Assembly (NCBI GenBank): GCA_030407005.1
Contig: JAUDYN010000005.1
Location: forward strand, 1,798,001-1,862,000
DNA length: 64,000 nucleotides
Reading direction: 5' to 3'
Source: Desarmillaria ectypa
Taxonomy: Eukaryota > Basidiomycota > Agaricomycetes > Agaricales > Physalacriaceae
This document shows, one piece after another, positions 42,392 to 54,200 of the stretch (its first letter is position 1; each line of letters begins with the position of its first letter). The notes below the pieces were generated by a model. It searched no databases. It saw only the letters and a list, made by a program, of their open reading frames with translations, and had not been told where the DNA came from. The position numbers were made by a program, and so were the translations under genes.

Positions 42392-45300
42392 GGTAGGAGG
42401 CAGGGATTTTAACTATAAAGTGCCATGAATAGACTTTTACCTATAGTGGAATGTACTTGGTTATTATGGGCAAATTCTGCTAAGGGTAGCCATTCGTTCC
42501 AGTCAGTTTGTCAATGATTAATGAAAATTCAGAGATATTTTTCAATCTCTTGATTAACCCATTCAGTTTGGCCATTGGTCTGAGGATGATATGCCATGGA
42601 AGCATTCTGGGAAATGTTCAACATTTGGTATAGCTCTTTCATGAAGGTTGAAACAAACTATGGACCCCAGTCTGAAATGATTATCTGGAGCATTCCATGC
42701 TTTGCATAAATATGGTTGCAGAGTATCTGTGCCCATCCTTCTGCTGATAACTCTTTGTGACATGCTATCAGTATGATGGCTTTGAAGAATCAGTCTACAA
42801 TGACTAGTAAGGCATCATAACCATCAGATTCTGGGAGTCCTGTGATCATATCGACTGAAATGTGAGTCTATGGAGAGGTTGGCACAATATTCAGATAGAG
42901 GGGAGCAGCTTCGGCCTGGATATTGCTTTTAGTCCTTTGGCAGATCTTGCATCCCTTAACATAGGTTTTGATGTTCTTTTTTAGCTTTGGCCACCAGTAC
43001 TCTCTGAGTACTAGTTCAGTGGTCTTGGCTATACCAGGATATCCTGCCATGATGTGATCATAGTGATGAGCAATAATTTCTCCTCGCAGGATTTTATTTC
43101 ATGGAATGTAAATGCACTCATTATAATACAGGATTCCCTTTTCCTGGGTGATGCTTCTTTCATGATTGAGAAAATTGGCTATTCCTTGGTCCCACTCATC
43201 CTTATTCCAGCTTGCTTTCTATATCTGTTCCATTCACTCATTCATTGTAGATAGAACAAGCACTCAGAATTGTTCTGAGGTGAGAATGATCATATCATGA
43301 TTATCCTCTTTTCCTTGGTCATGGTCATTGCATCAACTGAGCAGGTCTGCTTTCCTATTGGCCATTCCTGCTTTATGTTGGAGGGTAAAGTGGTATTTGG
43401 CCAACTTGGTGGCCCATCAAGCTTGTCAATGGTTCAGCTTCTGTGGTTTTCAGAAGTACTGAAGATTCTGATGATCTGTCCAGATTTTGATGTCTTCTTT
43501 TGCACCCATTAGGTAATGGTGCCACTCCTCTAGGGCAAGCATAATAGCCAGCAACTCTTTGTTATAAATTTCATAGTTGTGTTCAGTGGCTGTTAATACT
43601 TTAGACATAAAGGCTACTGGCCTCTGCTTGCCATTCTGTTCTTGGCTCAGTATAGCATCAATGGCTCCATCACTCACATCTCCCTCAATCCTAAACTTCC
43701 TATCATCAGAAGGGATGGTTAAGATAATGTTCTTCATCATTTGTGATTTCAGTTCTAGGAAGGCCTGTTTCTGTTTCTTTTTCTATTTCCATTCAGTATT
43801 TCTGGTTAACTGCATGAGGGGTCAGATGATCTTGGAGTAATCATGAATGAACTTTTAGTAAAAGATTGTGAATCCTAGGAATGATTGTAACTTCTTTTTC
43901 TTGATTGGAGTTGGCTATTCAGCAATTCATGTGATCTTTACAGGGTCCATGCAGATGGAGTCTTGACTGATGATGATGCCTAGATACTTGGTCTCAAGTA
44001 CCTTAAACTCACATCTTTCAGCTTTGAGGAATAATTTATTCTCTCAAAGTTGTTGGAATACTTGTCATATAATCTGTCGATGTTTCTCTAAGATCTTGGT
44101 GAATATAAGAATATCATCAAGATAGATAGTCACTTTTCCACCAGTAATAAGGTCTTTGAAAATGTTATTCATCATCCACTGGAAAGTGGCTGGTGAATTC
44201 ATCAGGCTAAAGAATATTATAGTGGGTTTGAATAAACCCCAATTTGTTTGGAATGCCACCTTTTCTTCATCTCCTTCTCAGATGCATATATTGTTGTATC
44301 TCCACCAAACATCTAATTTGGAGAAATATTTTGCTTCTTATAATTTATTGATGAGTTTAGAAATTAGTGGCAGAGGATATCAGTTCTTTATCATCATCTC
44401 ATTTAGCTTGTGATAATCTTGAATGGGTCATAGGGAACCATTCTTCTTATTTACAAAGAAGAAAGATGAGGTGAAAGAGGATTTAGAAGGATGGATTTAT
44501 CCTGAATTCAAGTTCTCATCCAAGAACTTGTCCAACTGTTCTTGTTTGATGTGATTGAGTAGGTAAACCTTGCAATCTAATGTGGATTTGGCATTTAGTA
44601 TTAACTCAATAGTATGGTCCCAAGGTTTTCACTTGGGACACTCATCAAAGCTTTTCTTAGAGAATAAATCTCAGAAGCTTTGATACTGAGGGAGTATTAT
44701 CTCCTCAAATGTCTTCTTTGGTTTTTCAGTGTTGGTAGCTGCAGCTAACTCATTAGCATGGTGCACTGCCCAGATCACCAGTTCTTCTTGCATGTTGATG
44801 GCAAGAATAGTCTTACTGTCCTCCAATTCTTTATCCCAGTTATCCTTATCATCCACATCAGAAAGAGGAAGGAGATTTTTGATATATTGGCAGCATCTAA
44901 ATATCATGCTTCCAGTTTTCCAGTTGATTACTGGGTTATGGTGTTTTAGCCAATCATGGCCCAAATACACTGTCTTAGAGCCAAGATTCATGACCGCTAA
45001 GTCAATTTATTCAGTATGACCACCAATCATCATTCAGAGTTTGATGAACTCAGTGATGTCTCCTGCCTTGTTGCAGGTTCCATCTGCATTGTATATGAGA
45101 ATGGGGGCAGCAGCTTTTTGGGTGTCCAACTGATGTTGGAGGATGTAAGATCAATTAATAGAGCTGCCAGTGCAGCCACTATCCAATAGTGCCCTTGTTG
45201 TCAGGGCCTTCTTTCCTATACATGGGGCAAGTTGTATATTCACCATAAAGTCTTGTCCCAAGCTTTTGGTGTCTTGAATATACTGGATCAGTTCATAGAG

Positions 45301-46378
45301 TCCATAGAGTTGCTCATGAGCTTGACTTTCTCCAGTCTGTAGACTCTCAATAAGCTCTTCAGTGATCTCTCCAAGTCACTTGGGATGAACCCACATGGAA
45401 AGAGTAGCTTTGGCAATTGCTGAATCCTTCACTGTGCAGATTGTGTGTAGAGTCCAATCAACTCCAAATGGCTTATACCACACATGATCAGGTACCCCCT
45501 TGTTATATGGGATTTCAGGTGTTGGTGTTGGCAGTTTTGGTTTGGACTGTTGTGCTTTCCATAAGAGAAACACCATGTCATTCTCTTTATCAGATACTTT
45601 GATGATGGTGGTTCTATATTGCTGCCCCCTCTTTACTGCCTGGACACTAGTGGATCCTCCCTGTTCATCAACTGTTACTATCTTCAATGGGGTTTGAGCA
45701 ACTGCATCACTGTCTCCAGAGATATCAGTCACTGCAGTGAAGAGTCACTCCTGGCTATCAGAGTTAGAAGCTATCAGCACCAACAGCTTGACCTTCTCTT
45801 TCTCTGCTGAGTCAGGTGATTTGTTGTGGGATCCCTGGTCAGTGTCCAAGACAATCTTTGCATGTTTCTTGGTCTCCTCCTTGGACTGGGAATTCCATGA
45901 GTCAGATGCTCTGATCATTTCCTGAAAAGATCCTAGTATTCAGCCTTGGTGAGTGCTTGCTTTCTCCACTGACTCTGGTGAAGCATGACTTGATCCCCTA
46001 AACAGGAATGCTGGGATTTTTGGCTTTAAAGGCCCTAGGGCATCCTGCTGACTTGCTCTGGTCCATGGTATAACTTGTGTAGTCAGTGGACTCAAAGAGT
46101 CCAATGATCTTTGTGCAGTGCCAGCATTATCTGGCATAACTTGTGCTTTATTAGAGAAGCAGGATTCATTATAGATAGTCATGTTATCACACTCCCAGAA
46201 TGCATCATATCAATTTCCTTTCAATTCTTCAGGTATATTTGGAGCAGAGTCTGAAACAGTCATATTTTTTTGTATATGTTAAATATCCTAATGCATGTAT
46301 ATAAGCCTGACCTGCAGATACTGAGGATGCACCACTACCAGTCTTGGCCATGCAAGAGAAATCAAAGCCTTGATGACC
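42392..46378 (-). pseudogene. pol: copy E pol: linker, protease, RT, RNase H, integrase
   Basis: Minus strand, from about 46378 to 42392: linker ...NDMVFLLWK, central PPT copy AACAAGGGGGTA near 45504-45494, protease LLDSGCTGSSIN near 45195-45155, RT YLDDILIFTK near 44130-44095, RNase H KELLAIMLALEEWHHYLMG near 43575-43510, integrase zinc finger GYPGIAKTTELVLREYWWPK...CKICQRTKS near 43050-42920, IN core to MALY, then F is inserted. Stops and shifts are frequent. The gag-pol -1 frame is open through the hairpin. Confidence 0.88.
46346..46378 (-). promoter_or_regulatory. post-gag hairpin, copy E
   Basis: Minus strand GGTCAT...ATGGCC with the bulged C and inner CAAG...CTTG, directly after gag UAG (46380-46378). 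Six outer pairs hold, including an A-T pair where D has G-T and A has G-C. Confidence 0.65.
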
Positions 46379-48690
46379 TAGTCTTTTGCCTCTTCAATAT
46401 TAGCTATGGTTTCCACTATATTAATAGTATCTACTGATCATATATCCTTGTAATCCCTTTGCTTAGGGCAGTCTTTGACCATGTGGCCCTTCTCATTGCA
46501 ATGAAAGCACCTTCCTTCAGCCTTCTGTCAGTCTAGTTCCATCAGTTGTCCTGACCCATTATAGGTTGTCCATCAACTCATACCAGAATTCTGATTGAGA
46601 CCCATATTGATTGTCAGCTTTAGGGCTGAGGAACTTGTCACCCCAGCAGCTGGCTTGCTGCTGGGTTAATGTGGGGTGGGTCATGAATCCTTCTTCTGTT
46701 CCTCATGTGAGATGCCAGTGGTCTGGTCAAAGACCTATTTTCTCTGTCATTCCTTGTACATCCAGAGAATGCATTCCTTTCACTCTGAATATGTTTGGGG
46801 AATGTTCATCCTCATGTTGGAGATGAATGTGGTGTATGAGGAGGGAACTCCTAGTCATACTGCTTTGACCATTGCCTCTCACTCATTCTCATTAGTCCTT
46901 TGGCCTGCTAGTTTTGCCTCTTCTTCTAGCTTCTGGAAGTAATGGGATGCAGGTTGCATTCTCATTCAAAGGTCAAACATGCACTTCTTATGGATCTCCT
47001 TGATAGTGGGATCCTAGAATTGCTGGATGATGAGGTCAATAAATTCCTCCCAACTCAGATATCAGAATTGAGGGGCTATGCCATCATGGGTATTGGCTAC
47101 CCAGTATTCAGGTCTCTTGTAGACCCACCAGTTCTTGGTGGTTCTCTCAAAGTGAAAGGTCACAAATAGTATCAAATGTGAAGACAGTTGGAAATAGTAA
47201 TAAAACACTTTGAAATAGATGATGCAATTACCTATAAAGTGCTCGATGTCATCATGGTCTCTCTTGAATAGTTTAGAGGACTGTATGAGGATTGGTTTGA
47301 TGCCCAGGTAGGGGGCATTATTGGGTGTGTTTCCAACAGAGTTTGGATATGGGTCAGATAGGGCCTGTCCCAGAGGCAGTCTTAGGATTGAAAATTAGTC
47401 TGATCTTGAGTTTGAAGCTTGTGAGGGCTCTACAGGTCTTCTGCATTTGGATTCTTTGCCTTTGTCCCTGAGTCACCATATCATCATGTGCATGGTCTTG
47501 TCTGCTTCTGTTATGGCAAGTTTTTGACAGATTTCTTCAATCTATCATTCCTTTTGGACTAACTTTTCTTTAGCCTCTTCCATCTATTCTTTCACTGATG
47601 GTTGTGATGATGCTGTGGGCATGGAGCTTGATCTGGAATCTTCTTCTGTGCCTGCAAATAGAAGGCTATCACTCTAATAAGAGTGATAGCCCAGTTGTCA
47701 GACTCAGCTTATTGGTAGTGAGTCAGATAGTGATTGTAGCTGATTAGCTGAGGTATCAGGAGGGTAGTGCAGGAAATTCATATATTGGGATTAGAAAGAT
47801 TCCAACCTAGCATAATACCCTGATGTGTATGTAAAATTATTAAAGTTCAGCCTTGGGCCCATTCTCTGCTGATTGATTTGCCTCTTTTTAGGCCAGCTTC
47901 TAAAGAGAACATTCCAGTTTCTGCTGCTTCTCTATCATTCTTGGGTATAGCCTAGGTGCCAAGTCCCTGGGAGAGTATAGTTGTTGATATTGGTTAGCCC
48001 ATATCTGAGCATATATATTGGAATCTGAGTTGGGCCCATATACTAAATCCTCTCAGTTGAGAGCCAGCCACTCATCCATGTTGGAATGAATTTGGGGCCA
48101 GATGGTTCTGGCCTTTATATCTACTCTTCTAAGTTCCTAGGTGGCAGTTTTAAAGGGGCCAAAAAGAGCCCTGTCAATGTCAGAGAGGTCTGGCCACTCA
48201 TAGTCAGCCCCATCAGGATTGAAGGGGTCATCTGGAATGATGATGATAGAAAGGGAGGAAGAAGAGTCTGTTTCTCCATTGGGCCAAGAGCCCTGCTCCT
48301 AGATGATGATGGCCCAGAGGCTATATAGATGGGTGCTGGGATGAGATAAGTCCATCCTGGGGTCATCTTAGTGTCAAACCCTGATATAGGCTAGATGGAG
48401 TAGAGTGAAGGGGAAAGAAGAGGACTTTCTAGAGGCTTAGAATATATCATGTATGTTTCTTAGGTGTTCTGGCATGGGGAAGGAGAGTCATTCCATCCTG
48501 TTGTTGGAGGTGGAGAATCTCTAGCATGGGGAAAACTCCTTAGAGGAGTTGGTAAAGCAGACACAGGGGCAGGAGGTCCTTTCTTTCTCTCTGGATGCCA
48601 GACTTGAGAGATCCATCCTGGCAGAGGCAGGTCTTCTTAGGATAACATGTAGGGGGTGATGGGAGAGATGGGATAGAAGTCAGGGTTATT
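46378..48690 (-). pseudogene. gag: copy E gag and ORF1 remnants
   Basis: Knuckle region GRCFHCNEKGHMVKDCP near 46520-46465; capsid core (GAKD.., WVYKRPEYWV) near 47130-47080; coiled and Tyr-rich parts to about 48000; ORF1 frame MDEWLALN near 48080-48055 and WNDSPSP near 48510. Badly decayed, with many stops. Confidence 0.8.
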
Positions 48691-48691
48691 A

Positions 48692-48826
48692 TCATTGGCA
48701 TAAGTACACCCAGATTTCTTCTTCATATGCTAATATGAAAAGTGCTGTGAATAGCACTAGTAAGACTACACCACTAATGGTGGTACCAATGGTGATTGTT
48801 TGTTTTTCTTCATGCCTTTCAGGCAT
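48692..48826 (-). CDS. small single-pass membrane ORF, copy E (intact, 44 aa)
   Basis: MPERHEEKQTITIG, then a membrane span (ISGVVLLVLFTALFILAY), then EEEIWVYLCQ. Same position and layout as in C, D, F and G although gag and pol around it are riddled with stops. A 135-bp frame can survive by chance, so intactness alone is weak evidence; the shared pattern across diverged copies is the stronger point. Confidence 0.45.
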   Translation of the reverse strand: MPERHEEKQTITIGTTISGVVLLVLFTALFILAYEEEIWVYLCQ

Positions 48827-48870
48827 GTAGTATACTACTTCATGGCTAGTGATGAAGGAGCAAGTATGAA

Positions 48871-49256
48871 ATCTTTTGACTAATGTTAGGACCCAATCTA
48901 TATGTGATCTTGGGATCGTGCACAACTCTAAGGCTGTCTCATGTTCAGACAATCACCTATGGCTAGAGTATGGCTGGATCTTTAGATGTGTGAAGTAGTT
49001 GGTATAAGAATTAAGTTTAGTCAAAAAATAGAGAGTATACATGAAAACTACTCTACTTATATACTGAAAACTATGAACTAATAATAGCTTCAGTTATGTA
49101 TTTATCTATGCATAAAACAAGTAAGCCATATGACTGCCTGATGACCAGGGTGAGGTGGTTAAGAATAGTGGGTAGCATGGGGACATCAATAGGGTGATTT
49201 GCAATAGTGATTGGATTTTGGTGATAAAATAATAGATAATAAAAAAAATTATAATA
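48871..49256 (-). repeat. 5' LTR and self-primer PBS of copy E
   Basis: LTR 48884-49256; PBS just inside (48883-48871, TTAGTCAAAAGAT) pairs with the LTR block TTTTTTGACTAA with one mismatch. The LTR's outer end is followed by ataga and copy B. Confidence 0.88.
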
Positions 49257-50406
49257 ATAGAGGCCCCCAATTTGTCTCCACATTCATGAAGGACCTTTAT
49301 CAGATACTCCACATCATCTCAAATGTGTCCACTGCCTATCATCCACAGACTAATGGACAAACCAAACAAGTTAACCAAGAACTGGAGAAATACCTCCAGA
49401 TTTTTGTAAACTACTGACAAGATGGCTGAAGTGACTGGTTATCACTCACTGAATTCACTTATAATAACCAAGTATATTCTGCCACCAGCAAGACTCTATT
49501 CATGATGATATACAGAAGAAATCCACAACTTGTATCTGATTCTATGAGGAGAACACCTTTTATAAACCCCACTACTGTAGAATTCACTGAAACAATGACC
49601 AAAGTATACAAGGAAGTACATGCAGCACTAAACAGGGTAGCAGAACAAATGAAAACACAGTATAACAAGAGAAAATATCCAGCCCAGGAGTACAAGATGA
49701 GTGATAGGGTTTGGCTTGATACAAGTAACCTCCATCTTCTATGACCAAAGAAAAAACTCAATGACAAATGGACAGAACTGTTTGAGATACTCAAGAAGGC
49801 AGGAGCATTGGTGTATAAACTAAAACTGCCATCACACTGGAAGGTCCACCTGCACTTCAATGAGAAGCTACTAACACCCTATATCACCCCTGTTTTTCTG
49901 AATCAATAACAGCCCCCACCTCTACCTTCAGACCTTATTGACAGTCAAGAAAAATATGAAGTCAAAGAGATACTTGACTTACAAACCCACCAAGTGCACA
50001 ACAAGAAAGGATAATGCTCCAAGGTTGTAATTGACTATTTGGTCAAATGGAAAGGATGAACCCAGGAACACAATTCTTGAGTCAGAGATACAGAAATGAG
50101 AAATGCACAAACTGTAATCAAAGAGTATAAAGAGAAAGTATAATATACATGACAGATAAACACTAACAAAATCATAACCCATGAAAAAGCTGTCATCATA
50201 ATCCTCAACCATGAGTACTCAGAAAATGGAGAAGTGGCATACCTTGCTCAACAGGAGGATGGAATCAAGAAATAGATTAAAAATCTGGATGAGAACTATT
50301 AGAAGACTCTCCTGAATGAATATTGGGCCAACTAAGCTGATTCTCAATATAACTCCCCAAAAGAAGAATCTTGACAGTCAGGATGACCATCTTAATGAGA
50401 GGGTAA
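49257..50406 (+). pseudogene. pol: copy B pol piece 3: integrase end, chromodomain, PPT
   Basis: After duplicated ataga, GPQFVSTFMKDLYQ continues the integrase core; catalytic Glu is replaced (TNGQTKQVNQ) near 49350-49380; GPY-like part near 49770-49850; chromodomain YLVKWKG near 50035-50055. The tail is followed by a decayed hairpin (GACAGTCA...TGACCATC, 50370-50388) and AATGAGAGGG. Confidence 0.85.
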
Positions 50407-50834
50407 TATTACAAATTTTCCTTATCTTATCTTATCAGATAACTATTTTATCATCTTGATCCCCATTGCCATTCATGGCAATCACTGTTGCCTTACCCAC
50501 AAAATGCAATCTCAGCTATTATACTCATGGCTTGCAACAGTTGCTCACCCAATAGATGCTTTTCATTGTTTCATGCATAAACTACTCATGGAAACACCTA
50601 TTATTAGCTACCTAGTTCTTGTATATAAACTAGCTAGTTCTCACTGTAAATCCCCAGCTTCAAACTAAAGTTTATCTATACTATCATCTCTCTTCATAGA
50701 ACTCAGCTAAGAACTTAGCCTCTCTTCATTGGATCAGAAGACCATAGCTACTCACCCCTGAGTGATTGTCTGAACATGAGACAGCCTGGAGCATTAGCAC
50801 ATGTCTGCAGATCATATGAGGTGTGGGTCTAACA
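50407..50834 (+). repeat. 3' LTR of copy B (428 bp)
   Basis: TATTACAAATTTTCC to GGGTCTAACA. The most diverged family 1 LTR here, but with the same ends and a TATATAA box. Right flank aagat... runs after 2 bp into the target duplication of copy G. Confidence 0.85.
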
Positions 50835-50841
50835 AAGATGA

Positions 50842-51232
50842 TGTTAGGACCCTGTCTATACATGTGACTTGGGACATAAGTGTTCTCTCTAGGCTGTCTC
50901 ACATTCACCCATTAATGAGAGGTTGACTTTAGTCTTTGGTGTGGTGCAGTAGAAGGTATATGAATCTAATTTAGTCAAAAGGTAGAGTACAATGGTGAAA
51001 ACTACTCTACTTATATACTGAAAGTATGGCATTTATTAATAGATGAAATGATATCATCCATGAGAGAACAGTATGTAAGTCAGATGGATCATAGGTGAAT
51101 AGGAGTAAACTAGGGTATGAATCATTGAGTAATAGGGTGGTCATCAGTGAATATGTTGATACAGACTGAGATGAGATGTGCAGTGTCATGGATATGATGA
51201 GATAAGATAAGATAAATGGAAAAATCATAACA
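50842..51232 (-). repeat. 3' LTR of copy G
   Basis: On the plus strand TGTTAGGACCCTGTC to AAAATCATAACA. Pair of 58613-59011. Confidence 0.92.
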
Positions 51233-51266
51233 TTACCCCCTTGTTAAAGCAGTCATCCTGACTGCT
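51233..51266 (-). other. PPT and pre-PPT hairpin, copy G
   Basis: Minus strand AGCAGTCA-GGA-TGACTGCT, a perfect 8-bp stem whose closing pair is A-T where D has G-C, then AACAAGGGGG before the LTR. Confidence 0.78.
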
Positions 51267-54200
51267 AAGGTTCCTCTTCAGGGGTGTCGAGTTGTGATAA
51301 AGCTTGATCAATCCAGTACTGGTCAATCAAGTTTTTCCATATTTTTTTGTCTGGGTTGATAATCCATTTTTTATATCCATCCTTGTGTTGCACCAAGTAT
51401 GCAATATCTTCATCGTCAAAGTATTTGTGGTCCAGTATCTTGACCACTGCTTTGTCCTTGGTTATGATTTTTGGAATATATAAGGCATAGTTTATGCTGG
51501 CCTTATATTCTTTGATTGCTTCTATTGCATTCATCATTTCTGTTTCTCATACTCAAGAGTTGTGTTCTCTAGTCCAACCCTTCTATTTGACTAGGTAGTC
51601 CATGACTTCCTTGGAGGGTTGTCCTCATTTGGCATGTACTTGACAAGTGCACAAGTCTAGGACTTCTTTGATCTCATATTCTTCTTGACCGTTGATGAGG
51701 TCTGGAGGAGGAGGAGGAGGCAGTTGTTGTTGGTTTGGAAAGGAAGGCACAATATATGGAGTCAGCAACTTCTGATTGAATTGGGGATGTATCTTCCAAT
51801 GAGGTGGCAGTTTCAGTTTGTATGCTGCCATACCTGATTTCTCAATGATTTCAAATGATCCTGTTCATTTGTTGTTGAGTTTCTTCTTTGGTCAAAGAAG
51901 ATGAAGGTTGGCAGTATCAAGCCAGACCTTGTCACCAATCTGATATTCTTGAGGTGACTGTTTCTTTTTGTTGTATTGTGCCTTCATTTATGCCACTGCT
52001 TTTTCCAAAGTGTCATGGACTTCTTTATGAACCTTGGCCATCATTTCTGTAAAACTGACTGCTGCAGCATTGGCGAAGTTGGTTTTTTGGATGGACTCAG
52101 GAATGAGTCAGGTATTTCATCCATAAAGGACCATAAAGGGACTTTTCCCAGTGGCAGAGTGAGTTTGATTATTGTGCGCAAATTCTGCCAGTGGTAACCA
52201 TGCAGCCCAGTCAGTTTATCAGTGGTTGACAAAGATGTGGAGATATTTTTCAACCTCTTGGTTGACTCTCTCTGTCTGTCCATTGGTCTGTGGGTGATAC
52301 ACCATGGATGCATTTTGCATGATGTTCAGCATTTGGTAAAGTTCTTTCATGAATGCTGATATGAGCTGGGGTCCTCAGTCTGAGATGACCACTTGTGGCA
52401 TTCCATGCTTTGCATATACATGGTTGCAGAGCATTAGAGCTCATCCTTCTGCAGATAATTCCTCATTACACAGAATGAGAATTATATTCTTTGAGAATCG
52501 GTCCATGATAACCAATAATGCATTGAATCCTTCAGATTCGGGGAGTCTGGTGACCATGTCAACTGAAATATGAGTCTATGGGGTATCAGGTATCATGTTT
52601 GGATAAAGAGGAGTAGCCTTTGCCTGCATGTTGCTCTTTGTTCTTTGGCAAGTCTTACATCCCTTGACATAGGCTTCAACATTTTTCTTCATCTTTGGCC
52701 ACCAGTATTTATGAAGGATGAGTTCTTTGGTTTTTGCAATTCCTAAATGTCCAGCTGTAATGTGATCATGATATTATGCTATGATCTCACCGCAAAGTGA
52801 TGGATCTTGGGAAATATAGACTCGTCCATCATACTACAAGATTTTGTCCTCTTGTGTAATTTCTCATTCATGATTAAGAGATTTCTCTATCCCTTGATCC
52901 CATTGACTCTTTTGTCAGGTTGCGTCTCTTATACACATGACTCGTTCTTCAGTAGTAGGCAGTATTAGTGCCTGGAAATGTTCAGGAGAAAGAACAATCA
53001 TGTCTTGATTGTCTTCCTTTCCCTGATTATGATCATCTCGGTGACTAAGAAGGTCTGCCTTCTTGTTGGCAATCTCAGCTTTGTGTTGAAGAACAAAGTG
53101 GTACTCAGCTAGTTTAGTGACCCACCAGGCTTGTCAGCAGTTCAACTTTTGGGGTTTTTGGAAGTACTGGAGGTTTTGATGATCAGTCCAGATTTCAATT
53201 GTTTTCTTTGTGCCCATAAGATAATGGCACCATTCTTCTAAGGCTAGCATGATGGTAAGCAACTCTTTGTCATAGATCTTGTAGTTGCATTTGGTGACCA
53301 TCAATGCTTTTGACATGAAGGCTACAGGCCTCCATTTGCCATTCTGTTCCTGACTAAGAACAGCACCAATGGCCCCATCACTAGCATCTGCTTCCACTCA
53401 GAATTTTTCTTCATCTGAAGGGATTATTAGAACAACATTGGTGGTCATCAACTTCTTGAGTTGACTAAATGCTTGTTCTTGTTCTAGTCCCCAAGTCCAG
53501 TTAACCTTGCCGGTTAACTGAGTGAGAGGTCATATAATTTTTCAGTAATTGCAGATGACCTTTTGATAGAAGTTTGTGAATCCTAAGAAGGATTGGAGTT
53601 CCTTCTTTTTTGTGAGAGTGGGCCATTCCACTATTCCAGCAATCTTGACTGGATCCATACAGATAGCATCTTTGCTGATGATAACTCCCAGATACTTGGT
53701 TTCGAGTACCTCAAACTCGCACTTTTCTGCTTTGAGGAACAGTTTGTTCTCTCATAGACATTGTAGGACTTGTCGAACAATGATTCAGTGTTCAGACAAA
53801 GATTTTGTGAAAATGAGGATATCATTGAGGTAAATTGTGACTTTTCCTCTGGCAATTAAATCCTTAAAGATGTTGTTCATCATCCACTGGAATGTGGCTG
53901 GTGAATTGGTAAGGCCAAAGAACATGACCATTAGCTCAAAGAGTCCTTGGTTAGTTCTGAACACAGCCTTTTCTTCATCTCCATCTTGGATTCATACATT
54001 GTTATATCCCCATCACACGTCTAGCTTGGAAAAGTATTTGGCTCCTTGTAGCTTGTTGATAAGTTCTGATATTAGTGGAAGGGGATAATGATTCTTGATC
54101 ATCATTTCATTCAGCTTTCAGTAGTTTTGAACAGGTTGTAGAGAGCTGTCCTTTTTCTTGACAAAGAAGAAAGGAGACTTGGAAGGTCAGATCCTTCCAG

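Larger units (their letters stand above)
35986..49256 (-). mobile_element. Family 1 copy E, inserted in B, invaded by F
   Basis: Perfect target duplication ataga (35981-35985, 49257-49261). LTRs 35986-36356 (371 bp) and 48884-49256 (373 bp). Own internal sequence 36357-37225 and 42392-48883. It has all family 1 domains in order but is heavily mutated. Confidence 0.93.
6090..50834 (+). mobile_element. Family 1 copy B, host of the nest (three pieces)
   Basis: Pieces 6090-8522, 35428-35985 and 49262-50834 join into one pol reading, from the protease region to the chromodomain and a 3' LTR (50407-50834). The breaks are clean insertions of C (aacag on both sides) and E (ataga on both sides). At the E break the integrase text runs straight on once E is removed: VVISDR, then GPQFVSTFM. 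The 5' end lies left of the window, beyond copy A. It is the oldest copy here: it hosts the others and is full of stops. Confidence 0.9.
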
